Shown here one piece after another: positions 27,569 through 36,833 of a stretch of 64,000 nucleotides of DNA; positions within the stretch are counted from its first letter, which is position 1, and each line of letters starts with the position of its first letter. Origin of the DNA: Thalassospira sp. MCCC 1A01148 (GTDB lineage Bacteria; Pseudomonadota; Alphaproteobacteria; Rhodospirillales; Thalassospiraceae). The notes below the pieces were generated by a model. That model saw only the letters and a list, made by a program, of their open reading frames with translations, did no database searches and was not told where the DNA came from. The position numbers were made by a program, and so were the translations under genes. The DNA lies in the NCBI RefSeq assembly GCF_001613795.1, contig NZ_LPVZ01000019.1, positions 248,001 to 312,000 of the forward strand. Direction: 5' to 3'.

Positions 27569-29122
27569 GTGTTCAGGAAAATCCTAAATTCCTTGCCGTT
27601 CCGCAAAAAGGAGAACGGCGACATCGACGGGGAAATGGCCGATGAGCTGGCCGACGACCTTGCCGACGGGATGACTGACGCCGCCGAAGACGAGGACGAT
27701 GTCAATCTTGACGATCTTCCCTTTAACGAGCTGCCCATCGAGGTGCAGTCAAAACGACTGCCCAAACGGCCTAAATCACGGCGCAGCTGGCTGTCAAAGT
27801 TGCTGATTATTACGCTGTTTCTGTCGCCGTTCGGGGCAACAGCAGTTGCGATGATCCCTGTTCTGGACCCTGAAACCGGCTGGCGTCTGTTTCACATGGG
27901 CGGACCGCAAACCACAATTACGGTTCCGGGCACCGAGCGCGAACTACAAGAAGAAATCGCACGCGGTGTTCAGGATATTCAGGATCGTGACCGTGCGGCA
28001 CAGCAAGCAGCAAACGCAGCGAACGGTGAAGAACAATCCGCCGAAGACATTGCAGGGAACCTTGATGGCGTTTCCGACCTGATCGGAACACCGGGTTCAA
28101 CTGATGGCACCGGTGGAAATGATGCCCCGACCCCGGAAGAACTCGCAGCCCTGATCGAGGAAGAAGGATCGCTTGATGATCCGATCGAGCCCGATCCCCT
28201 GCGCCCGGCCCCGTTGCCCGGTCTGGACGAAGAAGGCAGCTTTGGCCGCATCCCGCGCATTGCCGATGATGGCACAACGCCTTTTGATGCCTATAAGCGC
28301 CCGTTCGAACTTCCGGAAGACACGCCTGTTGTCGCGGTGATGCTGACCGGTGTCGGCCTGAACGAACAGCGTACCGAAACCGCGATCAATGATCTGCCTT
28401 TGAATATCTCGCTGGCGATTTCGCCTTATGCCCGCGATTTGCAAACCGTTGCCCGCGAAGCACGCGCCATGGGCCATGAGGTCTTTCTTGAACTTCCCAT
28501 GGAACCGGCTGACTTCCCGCTTTCCGATCCCGGCCCGCGCGCGCTTTTGACGTCGCTGTCAGAGGGCGAAAATCTTGTCCGTCTGGAATGGCTGCTGGCG
28601 CGCTTCCCGGGGTATGCCGGACTGGTCAGCCGTCAGGGATCCAAATTTGGCAGCCTTGATAGCGCCATTCGCCCGGTGATCGAATTCATATCGCGCACGG
28701 GTCTGATGTATGTCGAAGCATCGGGCAGCGGAGTTGCCAGTTATGGTGCACAATTGGCAGCAAACGCCGGCACCCCGAATGCGATTGGCAATGTGATCAT
28801 TGATGACACGCCAAGCCGCCGCCAGATTGACAACCGTCTGGCCGAACTGGTTGAAATGGCCAAACGCAACGGAGTTGCCGTCGGAATTGCGCAATCCTAT
28901 CCGGTGACAATTCAGCGACTGCGCAACTGGGCGTTCCGCCTGCGCCGTCACGGTGTTGTTCTGGTACCCGTCAGCGCAATTAGCGGCCAGCAGGTCACCC
29001 CGCAATCAGCGGACGAGGCCGAAGCGGCCCGCCTTGAAGCCGAAGAACGTGAACGCGAAGCCATGGCCGAGCAGGCAGCCCAGGAAGAGAACGCCGAACC
29101 GGCCGACACAATTGAGAACTAG
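27569..29122 (+). CDS. Divergent polysaccharide deacetylase family protein
   Basis: 517 residues. After an acidic cytoplasmic N-terminus there is one membrane segment (about 76-97), an acidic Gly/Asp/Pro-rich spacer, then a YibQ-type divergent polysaccharide deacetylase domain (about 250-485: VVAVMLTGVGLNEQRTE, ISLAISPYARD, GHEVFLELPMEP, VIIDDTPSRRQID). It is likely periplasmic and anchored to the inner membrane. The start is a GTG at 27569 with a weak ribosome site; ATG 27635 after GGGGAA is an alternative. It follows ctpA in the same direction, an order common in alphaproteobacteria. Confidence 0.85.
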   Translation: MFRKILNSLPFRKKENGDIDGEMADELADDLADGMTDAAEDEDDVNLDDLPFNELPIEVQSKRLPKRPKSRRSWLSKLLIITLFLSPFGATAVAMIPVLDPETGWRLFHMGGPQTTITVPGTERELQEEIARGVQDIQDRDRAAQQAANAANGEEQSAEDIAGNLDGVSDLIGTPGSTDGTGGNDAPTPEELAALIEEEGSLDDPIEPDPLRPAPLPGLDEEGSFGRIPRIADDGTTPFDAYKRPFELPEDTPVVAVMLTGVGLNEQRTETAINDLPLNISLAISPYARDLQTVAREARAMGHEVFLELPMEPADFPLSDPGPRALLTSLSEGENLVRLEWLLARFPGYAGLVSRQGSKFGSLDSAIRPVIEFISRTGLMYVEASGSGVASYGAQLAANAGTPNAIGNVIIDDTPSRRQIDNRLAELVEMAKRNGVAVGIAQSYPVTIQRLRNWAFRLRRHGVVLVPVSAISGQQVTPQSADEAEAARLEAEEREREAMAEQAAQEENAEPADTIEN

Positions 29123-29164
29123 CAACAGTTGCCGGGCCGCTTGGCCCGCCCGTCAGGAGCAATC

Positions 29165-29710
29165 ATGGCAAAAAAGTCCGACACCCCCAAACAGACGGAA
29201 ACCGGTTCCCCGGATCACGTCACAGCAGAGGACCTTCCCTATCGTCCGTGTGTCGGCATTGCCCTGTTCAATGCCGACGGACTGGTCTGGATGGGTAACC
29301 GCTACGGGTTCGAAGGCGCCTGGCAATTGCCGCAAGGCGGAATTGACGAGGGGGAAACCCCGGTCGAAGCCGCAATGCGCGAACTCAAGGAAGAGATCGG
29401 AACCGACAAAGCCGAAATCGTCGCTGAGACGCCAAGCTGGCTGACCTATGATCTCCCCAAACATTTGATTGGCAAGGCTTTCAAAGGCAAGTATCGCGGC
29501 CAGAAACAGAAATGGTTCGCCATGCGCTTTACCGGCAAGGACAAGCACATCAATATTGATGTGCCAGACCCGGAATTCGACAGCTGGCGCTGGAACGATC
29601 TGGCGACCTTGCCTGATCTGATCGTACCGTTCAAAAGACCTGTTTATTTGCAAATCGCGGCTGAATTTCATGATGTACCGCAAAGAATTCGCGAAATGGG
29701 TGATGCATAA
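29165..29710 (+). CDS. rppH: RNA pyrophosphohydrolase (Nudix)
   Basis: 181 residues. The Nudix box GGIDEGETPVEAAMRELKEE, followed by IG, has all catalytic glutamates. YRPCVGIALFNADGLVWMG, WQLPQGG and QKQKWFAMRFTG mark the RppH/NudH group, which removes pyrophosphate from mRNA 5' ends to start decay. ATG 29165 follows AGGAG; the in-frame upstream codon at 29129 is not preferred. It completes the gpmI-envC-ctpA-deacetylase-rppH run. Confidence 0.95.
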   Translation: MAKKSDTPKQTETGSPDHVTAEDLPYRPCVGIALFNADGLVWMGNRYGFEGAWQLPQGGIDEGETPVEAAMRELKEEIGTDKAEIVAETPSWLTYDLPKHLIGKAFKGKYRGQKQKWFAMRFTGKDKHINIDVPDPEFDSWRWNDLATLPDLIVPFKRPVYLQIAAEFHDVPQRIREMGDA

Positions 29711-29788
29711 GACGATGTTTGCGGTTTGATCGCAGCGCAGTTTTCGTTAGATTTAATAAACAGACATTCGGCTTAGAGGAGTTCCAGC

Positions 29789-29977
29789 ATGGGTATGGAT
29801 CGGTTGATCTTTGGTGTTTTGACCATTGTGGTCGGTCTTTTCGGCCTGTTTTATGCGTCAGGTTCGCAGGACGGCTATTCCTACTTCGTCGGCCTTGCCA
29901 TGTTCATTGGTGCCGTGCTGTTCATGTTCCATCTGATCAAGGGCCACTATGATCAGCTCGAGGCAGCTGATCACTGA
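29789..29977 (+). CDS. Small membrane protein of unknown function
   Basis: 62 residues with two hydrophobic helices (about 5-23 and 32-50) and a short charged tail HYDQLEAADH. A strong GAGGAG lies 6-7 bases before the ATG, which supports translation. I do not recognise a family. It stands alone between rppH and tam. Confidence 0.7.
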   Translation: MGMDRLIFGVLTIVVGLFGLFYASGSQDGYSYFVGLAMFIGAVLFMFHLIKGHYDQLEAADH

Positions 29978-30012
29978 TCGCTGCCCTGACGTGATGTAAA
30001 TCCGGTTTACTG

Positions 30013-30036
30013 CGCCCCGTTCATTGGTTCGGGGCG
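30013..30036 (+). terminator. Possible terminator after the small membrane protein gene
   Basis: CGCCCCG and CGGGGCG form a stem with a 10-base loop, followed by a weak T-containing tail. Confidence 0.4.
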
Positions 30037-30101
30037 TAAGTCTTTGGGAATTAGTCACCTCCATGCTTCAAACGGCTCCCGAAACGCGATAAGAGTTTCC
30101 C

Positions 30102-30908
30102 ATGAGCAATACACATTGGGACCCTGCCCGTTACGGTTTGTTCGGCAATGAGCGCCTGCGACCGGCCATCGATCTGATTTCACGTTTGCCCAAACCGGCA
30201 AACGGGTTTTCTCCCCGTAGCATTGTCGATCTCGGCTGTGGCCCGGGATCAGTGACGGCGGTTCTTGCCGATGCTTATGGTGCAGGCGCGACTGACGGGC
30301 CAAGCATCGTCGGCGTCGATTCTTCTGACGAGATGCTTGAAACCGCGCGCAAGCGCGCAGAAAACATCACATGGCAAAAGGCAGACATCGCAGATTGGCA
30401 ACCTGATGAGCCGGTTGATCTGCTGTTTTCCAATGCAGCCCTGCACTGGGTGCCTGATCATTCAAAGCTGTTTCCACGTCTTCTTGAACATCTGCGCCCC
30501 GGCGGCATGATCGCCATTCAGGTGCCCAACAACTTTCTTGCCCCCAGCCACCAGTTGATCGGTGAAGCCGGCATGGATTGGCGCAAGGAAGTGGCAACCG
30601 CCATACACGCAGCCCGCATCATGCGTCCGGGTGATTATTTCGATGCGCTTGCCCCGTCCTGTGACGACATCGATCTGTGGCAAACCCAGTATTGCCATGT
30701 CCTGACTGGCCCCGATGCGGTGTATAACTGGACCAGTTCGACCATCTTGCGTCCGGTGATGGATGCCCTGCCAGATGACGAAGCGCGCGAAAAATTTACC
30801 AAGAAATACAAGGAACGTCTTAATCAGGTTTATCCATCACGTGATGATGGGCGAACCCTGTTTCCGTTCAACCGTCTGTTCATGATTGCCCAAAAGAAAT
30901 CCGGGTAA
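30102..30908 (+). CDS. tam: Trans-aconitate 2-methyltransferase
   Basis: 268 residues, a SAM-dependent methyltransferase. MSNTHWDPARYGLFGNERLRPA at the N-terminus, SAM motif VDLGCGPGSVTAVLADAYG, and SNAALHWVPDHSKLFPRLL are highly typical of Tam. The enzyme esterifies trans-aconitate, an inhibitory by-product of the citrate cycle. The alpha/beta hydrolase gene follows after 36 bp in the same direction. The exact substrate is by family only. Confidence 0.9.
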   Translation: MSNTHWDPARYGLFGNERLRPAIDLISRLPKPANGFSPRSIVDLGCGPGSVTAVLADAYGAGATDGPSIVGVDSSDEMLETARKRAENITWQKADIADWQPDEPVDLLFSNAALHWVPDHSKLFPRLLEHLRPGGMIAIQVPNNFLAPSHQLIGEAGMDWRKEVATAIHAARIMRPGDYFDALAPSCDDIDLWQTQYCHVLTGPDAVYNWTSSTILRPVMDALPDDEAREKFTKKYKERLNQVYPSRDDGRTLFPFNRLFMIAQKKSG

Positions 30909-30944
30909 GCCCGGAAAGCAGACATCCCTGACAAGGAGCCCCCG

Positions 30945-31790
30945 ATGGCCGATTTTCGCGAACATTTCGTCAAATGCTGCGGTTACGAGGTCCATGTCAG
31001 GGCATGGGGCGATCCGGCCAATCGGCCGCTTTTGATGATGCATGGTCTCGCCCGTCTGGCCGATGACTTTGACCATGTCGCGCCGCATTTCACCGATAAA
31101 TATTACGTGCTGTGCCCATCAATGATCGGGCGCGGTTTCTCTGGCTGGGCCCGTGATCCGGATGCGGAATATACCGTGCCCTTCTATGTTGCGCAGATGT
31201 TTGAACTGCTGGACCATTTCAAAATCGATACCTGCGACTGGATTGGCACATCCATGGGTGGCTTGATCGGACTTTACGCCACGACCGAGGTCGCAGGGCG
31301 TATCGAACGATTGGTACTTAATGATATCGGCCCGGAACTTGATCCCGATGCGGTTGCACGGATCAAATCGTATGTCGGGGCATCTCCGGAATTTGAAACC
31401 ATCGACGAGGTCGAACAACTGGTGCGGCTGGTTTATGCCTCCTTCGGGGTGGCAGATGATGCGACATGGGCATTTTTGGCGTCACGTTCCGTTCGCCGGT
31501 TGCCAAACGGCAATTTCATGATGCATTACGATCCCGAAGTAATGCGGGTCTTTGCCGAACATATTGATTCATTTGACGCCTGGGCCGAATTCGAAGCCCT
31601 GCCCTGCCCCGTCATGTTGATCAGCGGCGAGAAATCCGACCTGATTCCAAAACCCATTGTCGAAAAGATGAAACAGAAAAAACCGGAAATGCCGGTTTTT
31701 GCAGTGGCGAACTGCGGACACGCTCCCCATCTGAATGATAAAGCGCAAATCGACGCAATTCGGGACTTTCTGAGCAAGAGCACATCCTGA
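30945..31790 (+). CDS. Alpha/beta hydrolase
   Basis: 281 residues. The nucleophile elbow is WIGTSMGGLIG, with the oxyanion region LMMHGLARLADDFDHVA before it. A late acidic residue in MLISGEKSDLI and the histidine in NCGHAPHLND complete the triad. Substrate is unknown; esterase, lactonase or C-C hydrolase are possible. AAGGAG precedes the ATG. It probably shares a transcript with tam. Confidence 0.88.
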   Translation: MADFREHFVKCCGYEVHVRAWGDPANRPLLMMHGLARLADDFDHVAPHFTDKYYVLCPSMIGRGFSGWARDPDAEYTVPFYVAQMFELLDHFKIDTCDWIGTSMGGLIGLYATTEVAGRIERLVLNDIGPELDPDAVARIKSYVGASPEFETIDEVEQLVRLVYASFGVADDATWAFLASRSVRRLPNGNFMMHYDPEVMRVFAEHIDSFDAWAEFEALPCPVMLISGEKSDLIPKPIVEKMKQKKPEMPVFAVANCGHAPHLNDKAQIDAIRDFLSKSTS

Positions 31791-32008
31791 CCGGCCAAGC
31801 TTGGCCCGCTACAGGATATCATCACGCCTTGAAATCCCGTCCGTCTTGAATCCGGTACTGCTTTGCTGCGCGCCAAGAACGCGGCACGGGTTCGACGGAT
31901 GTTGGTTGGGACCGACAAAATCACACCATTCAAGCGTCCGGGACGAGACGCGGCTTGGCTGTTGCCTCGATTTTTGTGGTTGTTCAATCACCTGTTGGAA
32001 CAGGCGAC

Positions 32009-32686
32009 ATGACAAAGCTGCATTGGTTGGATTGGATAAAAAAACAGCGGACTCTGACGATTCTGGCGACCTTGCTGATTGCAAGCACGGCTCAGAGCCC
32101 TGTTGTCATGGCCCAGTCACTTGAAAACAAAGCATCTTCCGCCAATGGTTTTCAGTTAATTCCAGGCGGTAGTGCCTTTGGTCCAGATGGTATTTCCCCA
32201 TCAAGCCCATCCGGGTTTAATCCCGATTTCACACCATCTGCGCGCTATGGCTTCACGCTTGCCCCGGATGCCAATGCATCGGGGAACCCATCACAATATT
32301 GGCTTGAGTTCGGGGGCGCACCGCGTTCTGATCACGGCATTAATGCGCGGATTGGTTTTGGTTATTCACCGTCACCCGACCTCGGCTTTTCAATGGGGCC
32401 GTTTGTTGATCTTAACGCGGCTGCGCCTGGAACTGTCGGGGTGTACGAAACCGACCAATTCGGCACCCGTCATCTTGCCCGCCCAAGGTTTGGCTTGAAT
32501 AGTGTCTCGAATGCCAATGACGCCGGGCTCGCGGGTTCACTATCCTATATGCCGCTTGAAGATATCTGGATTGGCTTGCATGGCTCTGTCTCGCGCGATC
32601 TGGGCACCAAAAACACCGAAGACGGCCTTCTTGACGGAATTGACGCCATGCTGGGTCTTACGGCGAGTTATAAGATCAAGTTCTGA
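32009..32686 (+). CDS. Predicted outer-membrane beta-barrel-like protein, unknown function
   Basis: 225 residues with an export signal (hydrophobic stretch about 16-33, cut near VMAQS). The mature part is rich in Gly, Ser, Pro and aromatic residues in alternating patterns, and the chain ends in Phe (YKIKF), the usual signal for barrel assembly. I do not recognise a family. ATG 32009 is chosen because it leads directly into the signal peptide; the frame extends to 31955. It stands alone. Confidence 0.6.
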   Translation: MTKLHWLDWIKKQRTLTILATLLIASTAQSPVVMAQSLENKASSANGFQLIPGGSAFGPDGISPSSPSGFNPDFTPSARYGFTLAPDANASGNPSQYWLEFGGAPRSDHGINARIGFGYSPSPDLGFSMGPFVDLNAAAPGTVGVYETDQFGTRHLARPRFGLNSVSNANDAGLAGSLSYMPLEDIWIGLHGSVSRDLGTKNTEDGLLDGIDAMLGLTASYKIKF

Positions 32687-32802
32687 TGATTTGAGTGAAC
32701 GCAGCTTGGGCTTTGCGCACAATTCCCAATTCCGATCTTGCGCAAGGCGGGCAGTCCTGTATGACTCTTTGGAAGGAAACCCAAAGGAACATACAGACGC
32801 GC

Positions 32803-33789
32803 ATGAGCCATTCGCTTCCACCAGAACACGCTGTGCTTGGCGCACCATTTGATGCCTGTAACGATCTGGCAGCGGCAAAAAACGCCAACCTCTATCGTGC
32901 GGCCATGCGCCTTGGTCCGGAACGCCAGAGATTCTTTTTGGCTGCCTATGCCTCGATGCGCGTGATTGACGATATCGTTGATGACGGGTTCTTGGAACTT
33001 CCTGATGCCCAGCGTGATGCCGAACGCGAAGCGGTTCTTGAAACCGTTCATCAGTGGCAAGCACAGGTCATGGCAGCCAAGGCCGATGTGGACAATCCGA
33101 TGCCCGAAGGCGGTCCGTTGACCGGTGCGGTTTATGACGCACTCCGACTAACCCTTGGGCGTAGTGACCTTCCCGCCGATCCATGGATTGAACTGGCCGA
33201 TGCGCTGCATCGTGACATCGCCGAAGAACCTATGGATGAATGGGACGATTTCATCGCCTATTGCGAAGGCGCGACCGCGGCACCAGCATCAATTTTTGTC
33301 TATCTGCTGTCAGCGCGGCATGATCCTGAAATCGGATACACCTCGCCACTGACCGATCCACCGCTTTATCACGCACGCGATATGGCGATCTTTTGCTATA
33401 TCATTCACATCCTTCGCGACCTGCCCGAAGACATCAAAGGCCCCGATCGCCTTGTTACCGTTCCATCCGAAATGCTGATTGCAGCGGACATCACACTGGG
33501 TGAGATCCGCAATGCCATCGGTCAGGGCAAGTATGACGACCTTGATTATCTGGGCAAGATCCTGCTTGAACACGCGTGGGAACATTTTGAAACCGGTCAG
33601 GCCCGATCCAGTGAACTGCTGTCCGTCCTTGATACGGACGAGGCCGACACATTGTCGCGCCTGTTCACGGTCTATATCGAACTGGCCGCGGCCATGACCG
33701 AAAATGGCTATGCTGCGTTTCTCAGGGATCGTGATGCAATCATGCAAAGTACCGCGCAAAACAGCTTGCCAGACGTCAAGAACGACTAA
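32803..33789 (+). CDS. Squalene/phytoene synthase family protein
   Basis: 328 residues. Two aspartate-rich prenyl-binding motifs are seen: VIDDIVDDGF (about residues 53-62) and ILRDLPEDIKG in the second half, where the family has RDVxED. These enzymes join two prenyl diphosphates head to head. No hopanoid or carotenoid genes are nearby, so the product cannot be named. The start is uncertain: ATG 32803 begins the conserved part, ATG 32761 is in frame, and neither has a strong ribosome site. Confidence 0.8.
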   Translation: MSHSLPPEHAVLGAPFDACNDLAAAKNANLYRAAMRLGPERQRFFLAAYASMRVIDDIVDDGFLELPDAQRDAEREAVLETVHQWQAQVMAAKADVDNPMPEGGPLTGAVYDALRLTLGRSDLPADPWIELADALHRDIAEEPMDEWDDFIAYCEGATAAPASIFVYLLSARHDPEIGYTSPLTDPPLYHARDMAIFCYIIHILRDLPEDIKGPDRLVTVPSEMLIAADITLGEIRNAIGQGKYDDLDYLGKILLEHAWEHFETGQARSSELLSVLDTDEADTLSRLFTVYIELAAAMTENGYAAFLRDRDAIMQSTAQNSLPDVKND

Positions 33790-33813
33790 ATCCGCTGCGG
33801 ACTTGGCAAAAGA

Positions 33814-33838
33814 AAACCCCGCCAGTTTGGCGGGGTTT
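33814..33838. terminator. Bidirectional terminator between the synthase gene and pgk
   Basis: AAACCCCGCC, loop AGTTT, GGCGGGGTTT gives a perfect 10-bp stem with A and T flanks, so it can serve both converging genes. Confidence 0.85.
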
Positions 33839-33864
33839 GTTGTCTTACGATCAAGTCAACCGGC

Positions 33865-35061
33865 TTAGCTGGCGCGAAGCGCTGCCACACCGGGCAAGGT
33901 TTTGCCTTCCAGCCATTCAAGGAACGCCCCACCCGCGGTCGAGACATAGGAAAATGCCTGATCAGAATCGGCATGACGCAGGGCGGCAACAGTATCACCA
34001 CCACCGGCAACAGACAGAAGCTTGCCATCCTTGGTCAGCTTGGCTGCATGTTGGGCAACGGAAACTGTTGCTGTGTCAAACGGGGTGATTTCAAACGCAC
34101 CAAGCGGACCGTTCCAGACCAGCGTTTCACAAGACTCAAGACGCTTGTTCAGATCCACGATGGTGGCAGGGCCTGCATCAAGGATCATCCCGTCAGGCGC
34201 GACGTTATTGATGTCAGAGACATCATGCGGTGCGTTGGCGGCAAATTCCTTGGCAACCAGACCATCAACCGGCAGGACGATCTCGCAATTGGCAGCCTCG
34301 GCCTTTTTGAAAATCTCGCGCGCGGTATCAAGCAGGTCATGCTCGCACAGCGACTTGCCAACATTTACCCCCTTGGCCGCAAGGAAAGTGTTTGCCATGC
34401 CGCCGCCAATGACCAGCTGATCAACCTTGGCAACAAGGTTCCCCAGAAGATCAAGCTTGGTAGAGATTTTGGCCCCGCCAACAATCGCCATTACCGGATG
34501 TTTTGGTGCTTCCAGCGCATTGCCAAGGGCTTCGAGTTCCGCCTGCATCAAACGGCCGGCATAGGCCGGAAGAGCTCGTGCCAGCCCCTCGGTCGAGGCG
34601 TGTGCCCGGTGCGCGCAGGAAAACGCGTCATTGACATACATATCGCCAAGCTTTGCCAGTTCGCCAACAAAGGCCGGGTCGTTCTTTTCTTCCTCGGCGT
34701 GGTAACGCAGGTTTTCCAGAAGGGCGACTTCGCCGTCTTTCAGACTATTAACCACGCTTGCCGCCGCGTCACCAATACAGTCATCAGCAAACTTCACCGG
34801 ACGGCCAAGCTGCTTGGCAAGGGCATCAGCAACCGGTTTCAGGCTCATTTCCGGAACGCGCGAACCTTTGGGACGGCCGAAATGGGTGATAACCACCAGT
34901 TTCGCGCCTGCATCCGCCAGTTCGATCAGGCCCGGTACGGTGCGGTCGATACGAGTCGTATCGCCAACAACACCATCCTTCATCGGAACGTTAAGATCAG
35001 CGCGCAGCAAAACGCGCTTGCCAGCGACATTGACACCGTCAAGCGTATTGAAGTCAGCCAT
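33865..35061 (-). CDS. pgk: Phosphoglycerate kinase
   Basis: 398 residues. It transfers phosphate from 1,3-bisphosphoglycerate to ADP in glycolysis. The N-terminal [29 protein letters not shown], the mid-chain [15 protein letters not shown], and the C-terminal [16 protein letters not shown] match the family fully. The start ATG 35061 has CAGG upstream. It is not accompanied by gap or fba in the window. It converges on the prenyl synthase-like gene and shares its terminator. Confidence 0.97.
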   Translation of the reverse strand: MADFNTLDGVNVAGKRVLLRADLNVPMKDGVVGDTTRIDRTVPGLIELADAGAKLVVITHFGRPKGSRVPEMSLKPVADALAKQLGRPVKFADDCIGDAAASVVNSLKDGEVALLENLRYHAEEEKNDPAFVGELAKLGDMYVNDAFSCAHRAHASTEGLARALPAYAGRLMQAELEALGNALEAPKHPVMAIVGGAKISTKLDLLGNLVAKVDQLVIGGGMANTFLAAKGVNVGKSLCEHDLLDTAREIFKKAEAANCEIVLPVDGLVAKEFAANAPHDVSDINNVAPDGMILDAGPATIVDLNKRLESCETLVWNGPLGAFEITPFDTATVSVAQHAAKLTKDGKLLSVAGGGDTVAALRHADSDQAFSYVSTAGGAFLEWLEGKTLPGVAALRAS

Positions 35062-35202
35062 TATCTGAACCTGCTTTTGAGTTTCACAAAAGACGGGATT
35101 GGGTGTCCCGACATGGATTGAACCAAATCCTGATGCGCCCTGTTTTGCCCGATCAGCGCAACCGACGCAAGGCCGGATCAGGCCCGCAAAAATACCTCTA
35201 CG

Positions 35203-35236
35203 AAAAACCGGCCGACGTTTATGTTTGGCCGGTTTT
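35203..35236 (-). terminator. Terminator after dapF
   Basis: On the minus strand AAAACCGGCC, a 13-base loop, then GGCCGGTTTTT lie just downstream of the dapF stop at 35247. Confidence 0.8.
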
Positions 35237-35246
35237 CAAAACCTGA

Positions 35247-36092
35247 TCAATGGTTCCCCAAAAGGGACGCGTGCAAAAATCCTGAGAAACTGGTCGCTAC
35301 TGGCCCGGTCATCAAGACATGATCATCGGGCAACCATTCAATGGTCAGCGGACCGCCATCGAGGACGACCTCGACCTTACGCCCGGTCAGACCACGGCGT
35401 GCTGCGGCAACACCGGCCGCACAGGCGCCGGTTCCACAAGCACGGGTTACCCCGACACCGCGTTCCCAAACCCGCATGCGCAGTTTGTTTTCATCAATGA
35501 TGCTGCAAACCTCGATGTTGGCGCGTTCCGGGAACATTTCGTGATGTTCAAGCACCGGGCCCAGCTTTTCAATATCAACCGCCTCGGCATCATCGACAAA
35601 GAAAACACCATGCGGGTTGCCGACATTGACGCCAACTGCATCGGAAAGCGGACCAAGCGACAATGGAATGTGATTGGTATCGACCGCCTCGGACAGCGGG
35701 ATATCACGCCAGTCCAGCTTGGCCTGCCCCATATCGACGGTGACACGGCCATCGGCCAGACCGTTGGCATCAAGCAGACCAACAACAGTTTCGATGATGA
35801 CTTCCTTGCGGCCCAGTTCGCCCATGACGACGTTGGCAACACAGCGCGTGGCATTGCCACATGCCTCGACCTCGCCGCCATCATTGTTGCGGATGCGCAT
35901 AAAGACATCGGCAAGATCATCGCGCGCCGGTTCGATCACAATCAGCTGATCACAGCCAACCCCGGTCTTACGATCGGCAATGCGGGCTGCGGTCGCGTTA
36001 TCAAGATCAAGCACGGCGGGATCGCGTCGTCCGTCAAAGACAACGAAATCATTTCCCAGACCATGCATTTTGACAAAAGGAATACCGTTCAT
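35247..36092 (-). CDS. dapF: Diaminopimelate epimerase
   Basis: 281 residues. It interconverts LL- and meso-diaminopimelate for lysine and peptidoglycan synthesis. Both catalytic cysteines are present, in VEACGNATRC and TRACGTGACA. The N-terminus FVKMHGLGNDFVVFDGR is typical. ATG 36092 has AAGG 7 bases upstream; an earlier in-frame ATG at 36128 would add 12 residues unlike the family. The TVP38-like gene lies upstream on the same strand. Confidence 0.96.
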   Translation of the reverse strand: MNGIPFVKMHGLGNDFVVFDGRRDPAVLDLDNATAARIADRKTGVGCDQLIVIEPARDDLADVFMRIRNNDGGEVEACGNATRCVANVVMGELGRKEVIIETVVGLLDANGLADGRVTVDMGQAKLDWRDIPLSEAVDTNHIPLSLGPLSDAVGVNVGNPHGVFFVDDAEAVDIEKLGPVLEHHEMFPERANIEVCSIIDENKLRMRVWERGVGVTRACGTGACAAGVAAARRGLTGRKVEVVLDGGPLTIEWLPDDHVLMTGPVATSFSGFLHASLLGNH

Positions 36093-36155
36093 ACCCGCCT
36101 TATAGTCCTGATTCCAAATCACGTCCACATGTGGGTATGTGCAGTTTTGCCAAAC

Positions 36156-36827
36156 CTATCCCTTTAAAGTCCTTCGGGTTGAACGGCGGTGATGGCGTAT
36201 CAGAAAGAACCAGAAGGACCACATCACAACTGTCACGCCCGCAGCACCCCAGATCGCCGGCATCGGATCAGTGGTCGAACTTTGTGCGCCCAACCATGCG
36301 CAAACAATGACATAGGGCACCGTCCCGATGAGATAACCGAACCCGAACTTGGTAAACCGCATACGGGTCACCCCTGCCAGACAGCAGGAAACCTCGGGCA
36401 GGATCGGCATCGCGCGACAGATCATCAAAACAACCAGCCCATAGCGGGCAAAGACCTCCTCCATTTCGGCCAATCTGATTTCATCACTGATTATCCGCCG
36501 CAGGACCGGACGGCCGAATTGATGGCTCATGACATAACCCATTGCGCCCGCAGTGATCATACCGGCCCCGGCGGCAAGTGCCCCGGCAACGGGTCCGAGG
36601 AAAAAACCGGCAAGCAAGGTGACAGTCATGGTTGGTACGGCGATGAACAAGTCCGCCACCAGCAAACCCATGACAATCAGCGCAACAATCCAGGCATCAA
36701 TCTCACGGGCTGCTTCCAGCCAGCGCACAACATCGTCGCGCTGCAGCAATCCGGTGGCGACCAATATGCCAAACGTCGCAGCAAAACAGATCGCCAGGAC
36801 CAATCCCGTTTTAATCAGATCCTTCAT
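36156..36827 (-). CDS. TVP38/TMEM64 (DedA-like) membrane protein
   Basis: 223 residues with about five to six membrane segments. GFFLGPVAGALAAGAGMITA and the re-entrant, glycine-rich centre, with a conserved Arg in ICRAMPILPEVSCCLAGVTRM, match the SNARE-associated/VTT family. Members are probably lipid scramblases or small-molecule transporters of the inner membrane. It sits 6 bp after the SDR gene, so the two are likely co-transcribed, and is followed by dapF after 63 bp. Confidence 0.85.
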   Translation of the reverse strand: MKDLIKTGLVLAICFAATFGILVATGLLQRDDVVRWLEAAREIDAWIVALIVMGLLVADLFIAVPTMTVTLLAGFFLGPVAGALAAGAGMITAGAMGYVMSHQFGRPVLRRIISDEIRLAEMEEVFARYGLVVLMICRAMPILPEVSCCLAGVTRMRFTKFGFGYLIGTVPYVIVCAWLGAQSSTTDPMPAIWGAAGVTVVMWSFWFFLIRHHRRSTRRTLKG

Positions 36828-36833
36828 GGTGGC

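Noticed and set aside
31794..31810. GGCCAAGCTTGGCC palindrome after the hydrolase gene
   Set aside because: Short perfect palindrome with no T run, so neither a terminator nor a supported operator.
33973..35121. 382-codon plus-strand frame
   Set aside because: Shadow of pgk.
35319..36167. 282-codon plus-strand frame
   Set aside because: Shadow of dapF.
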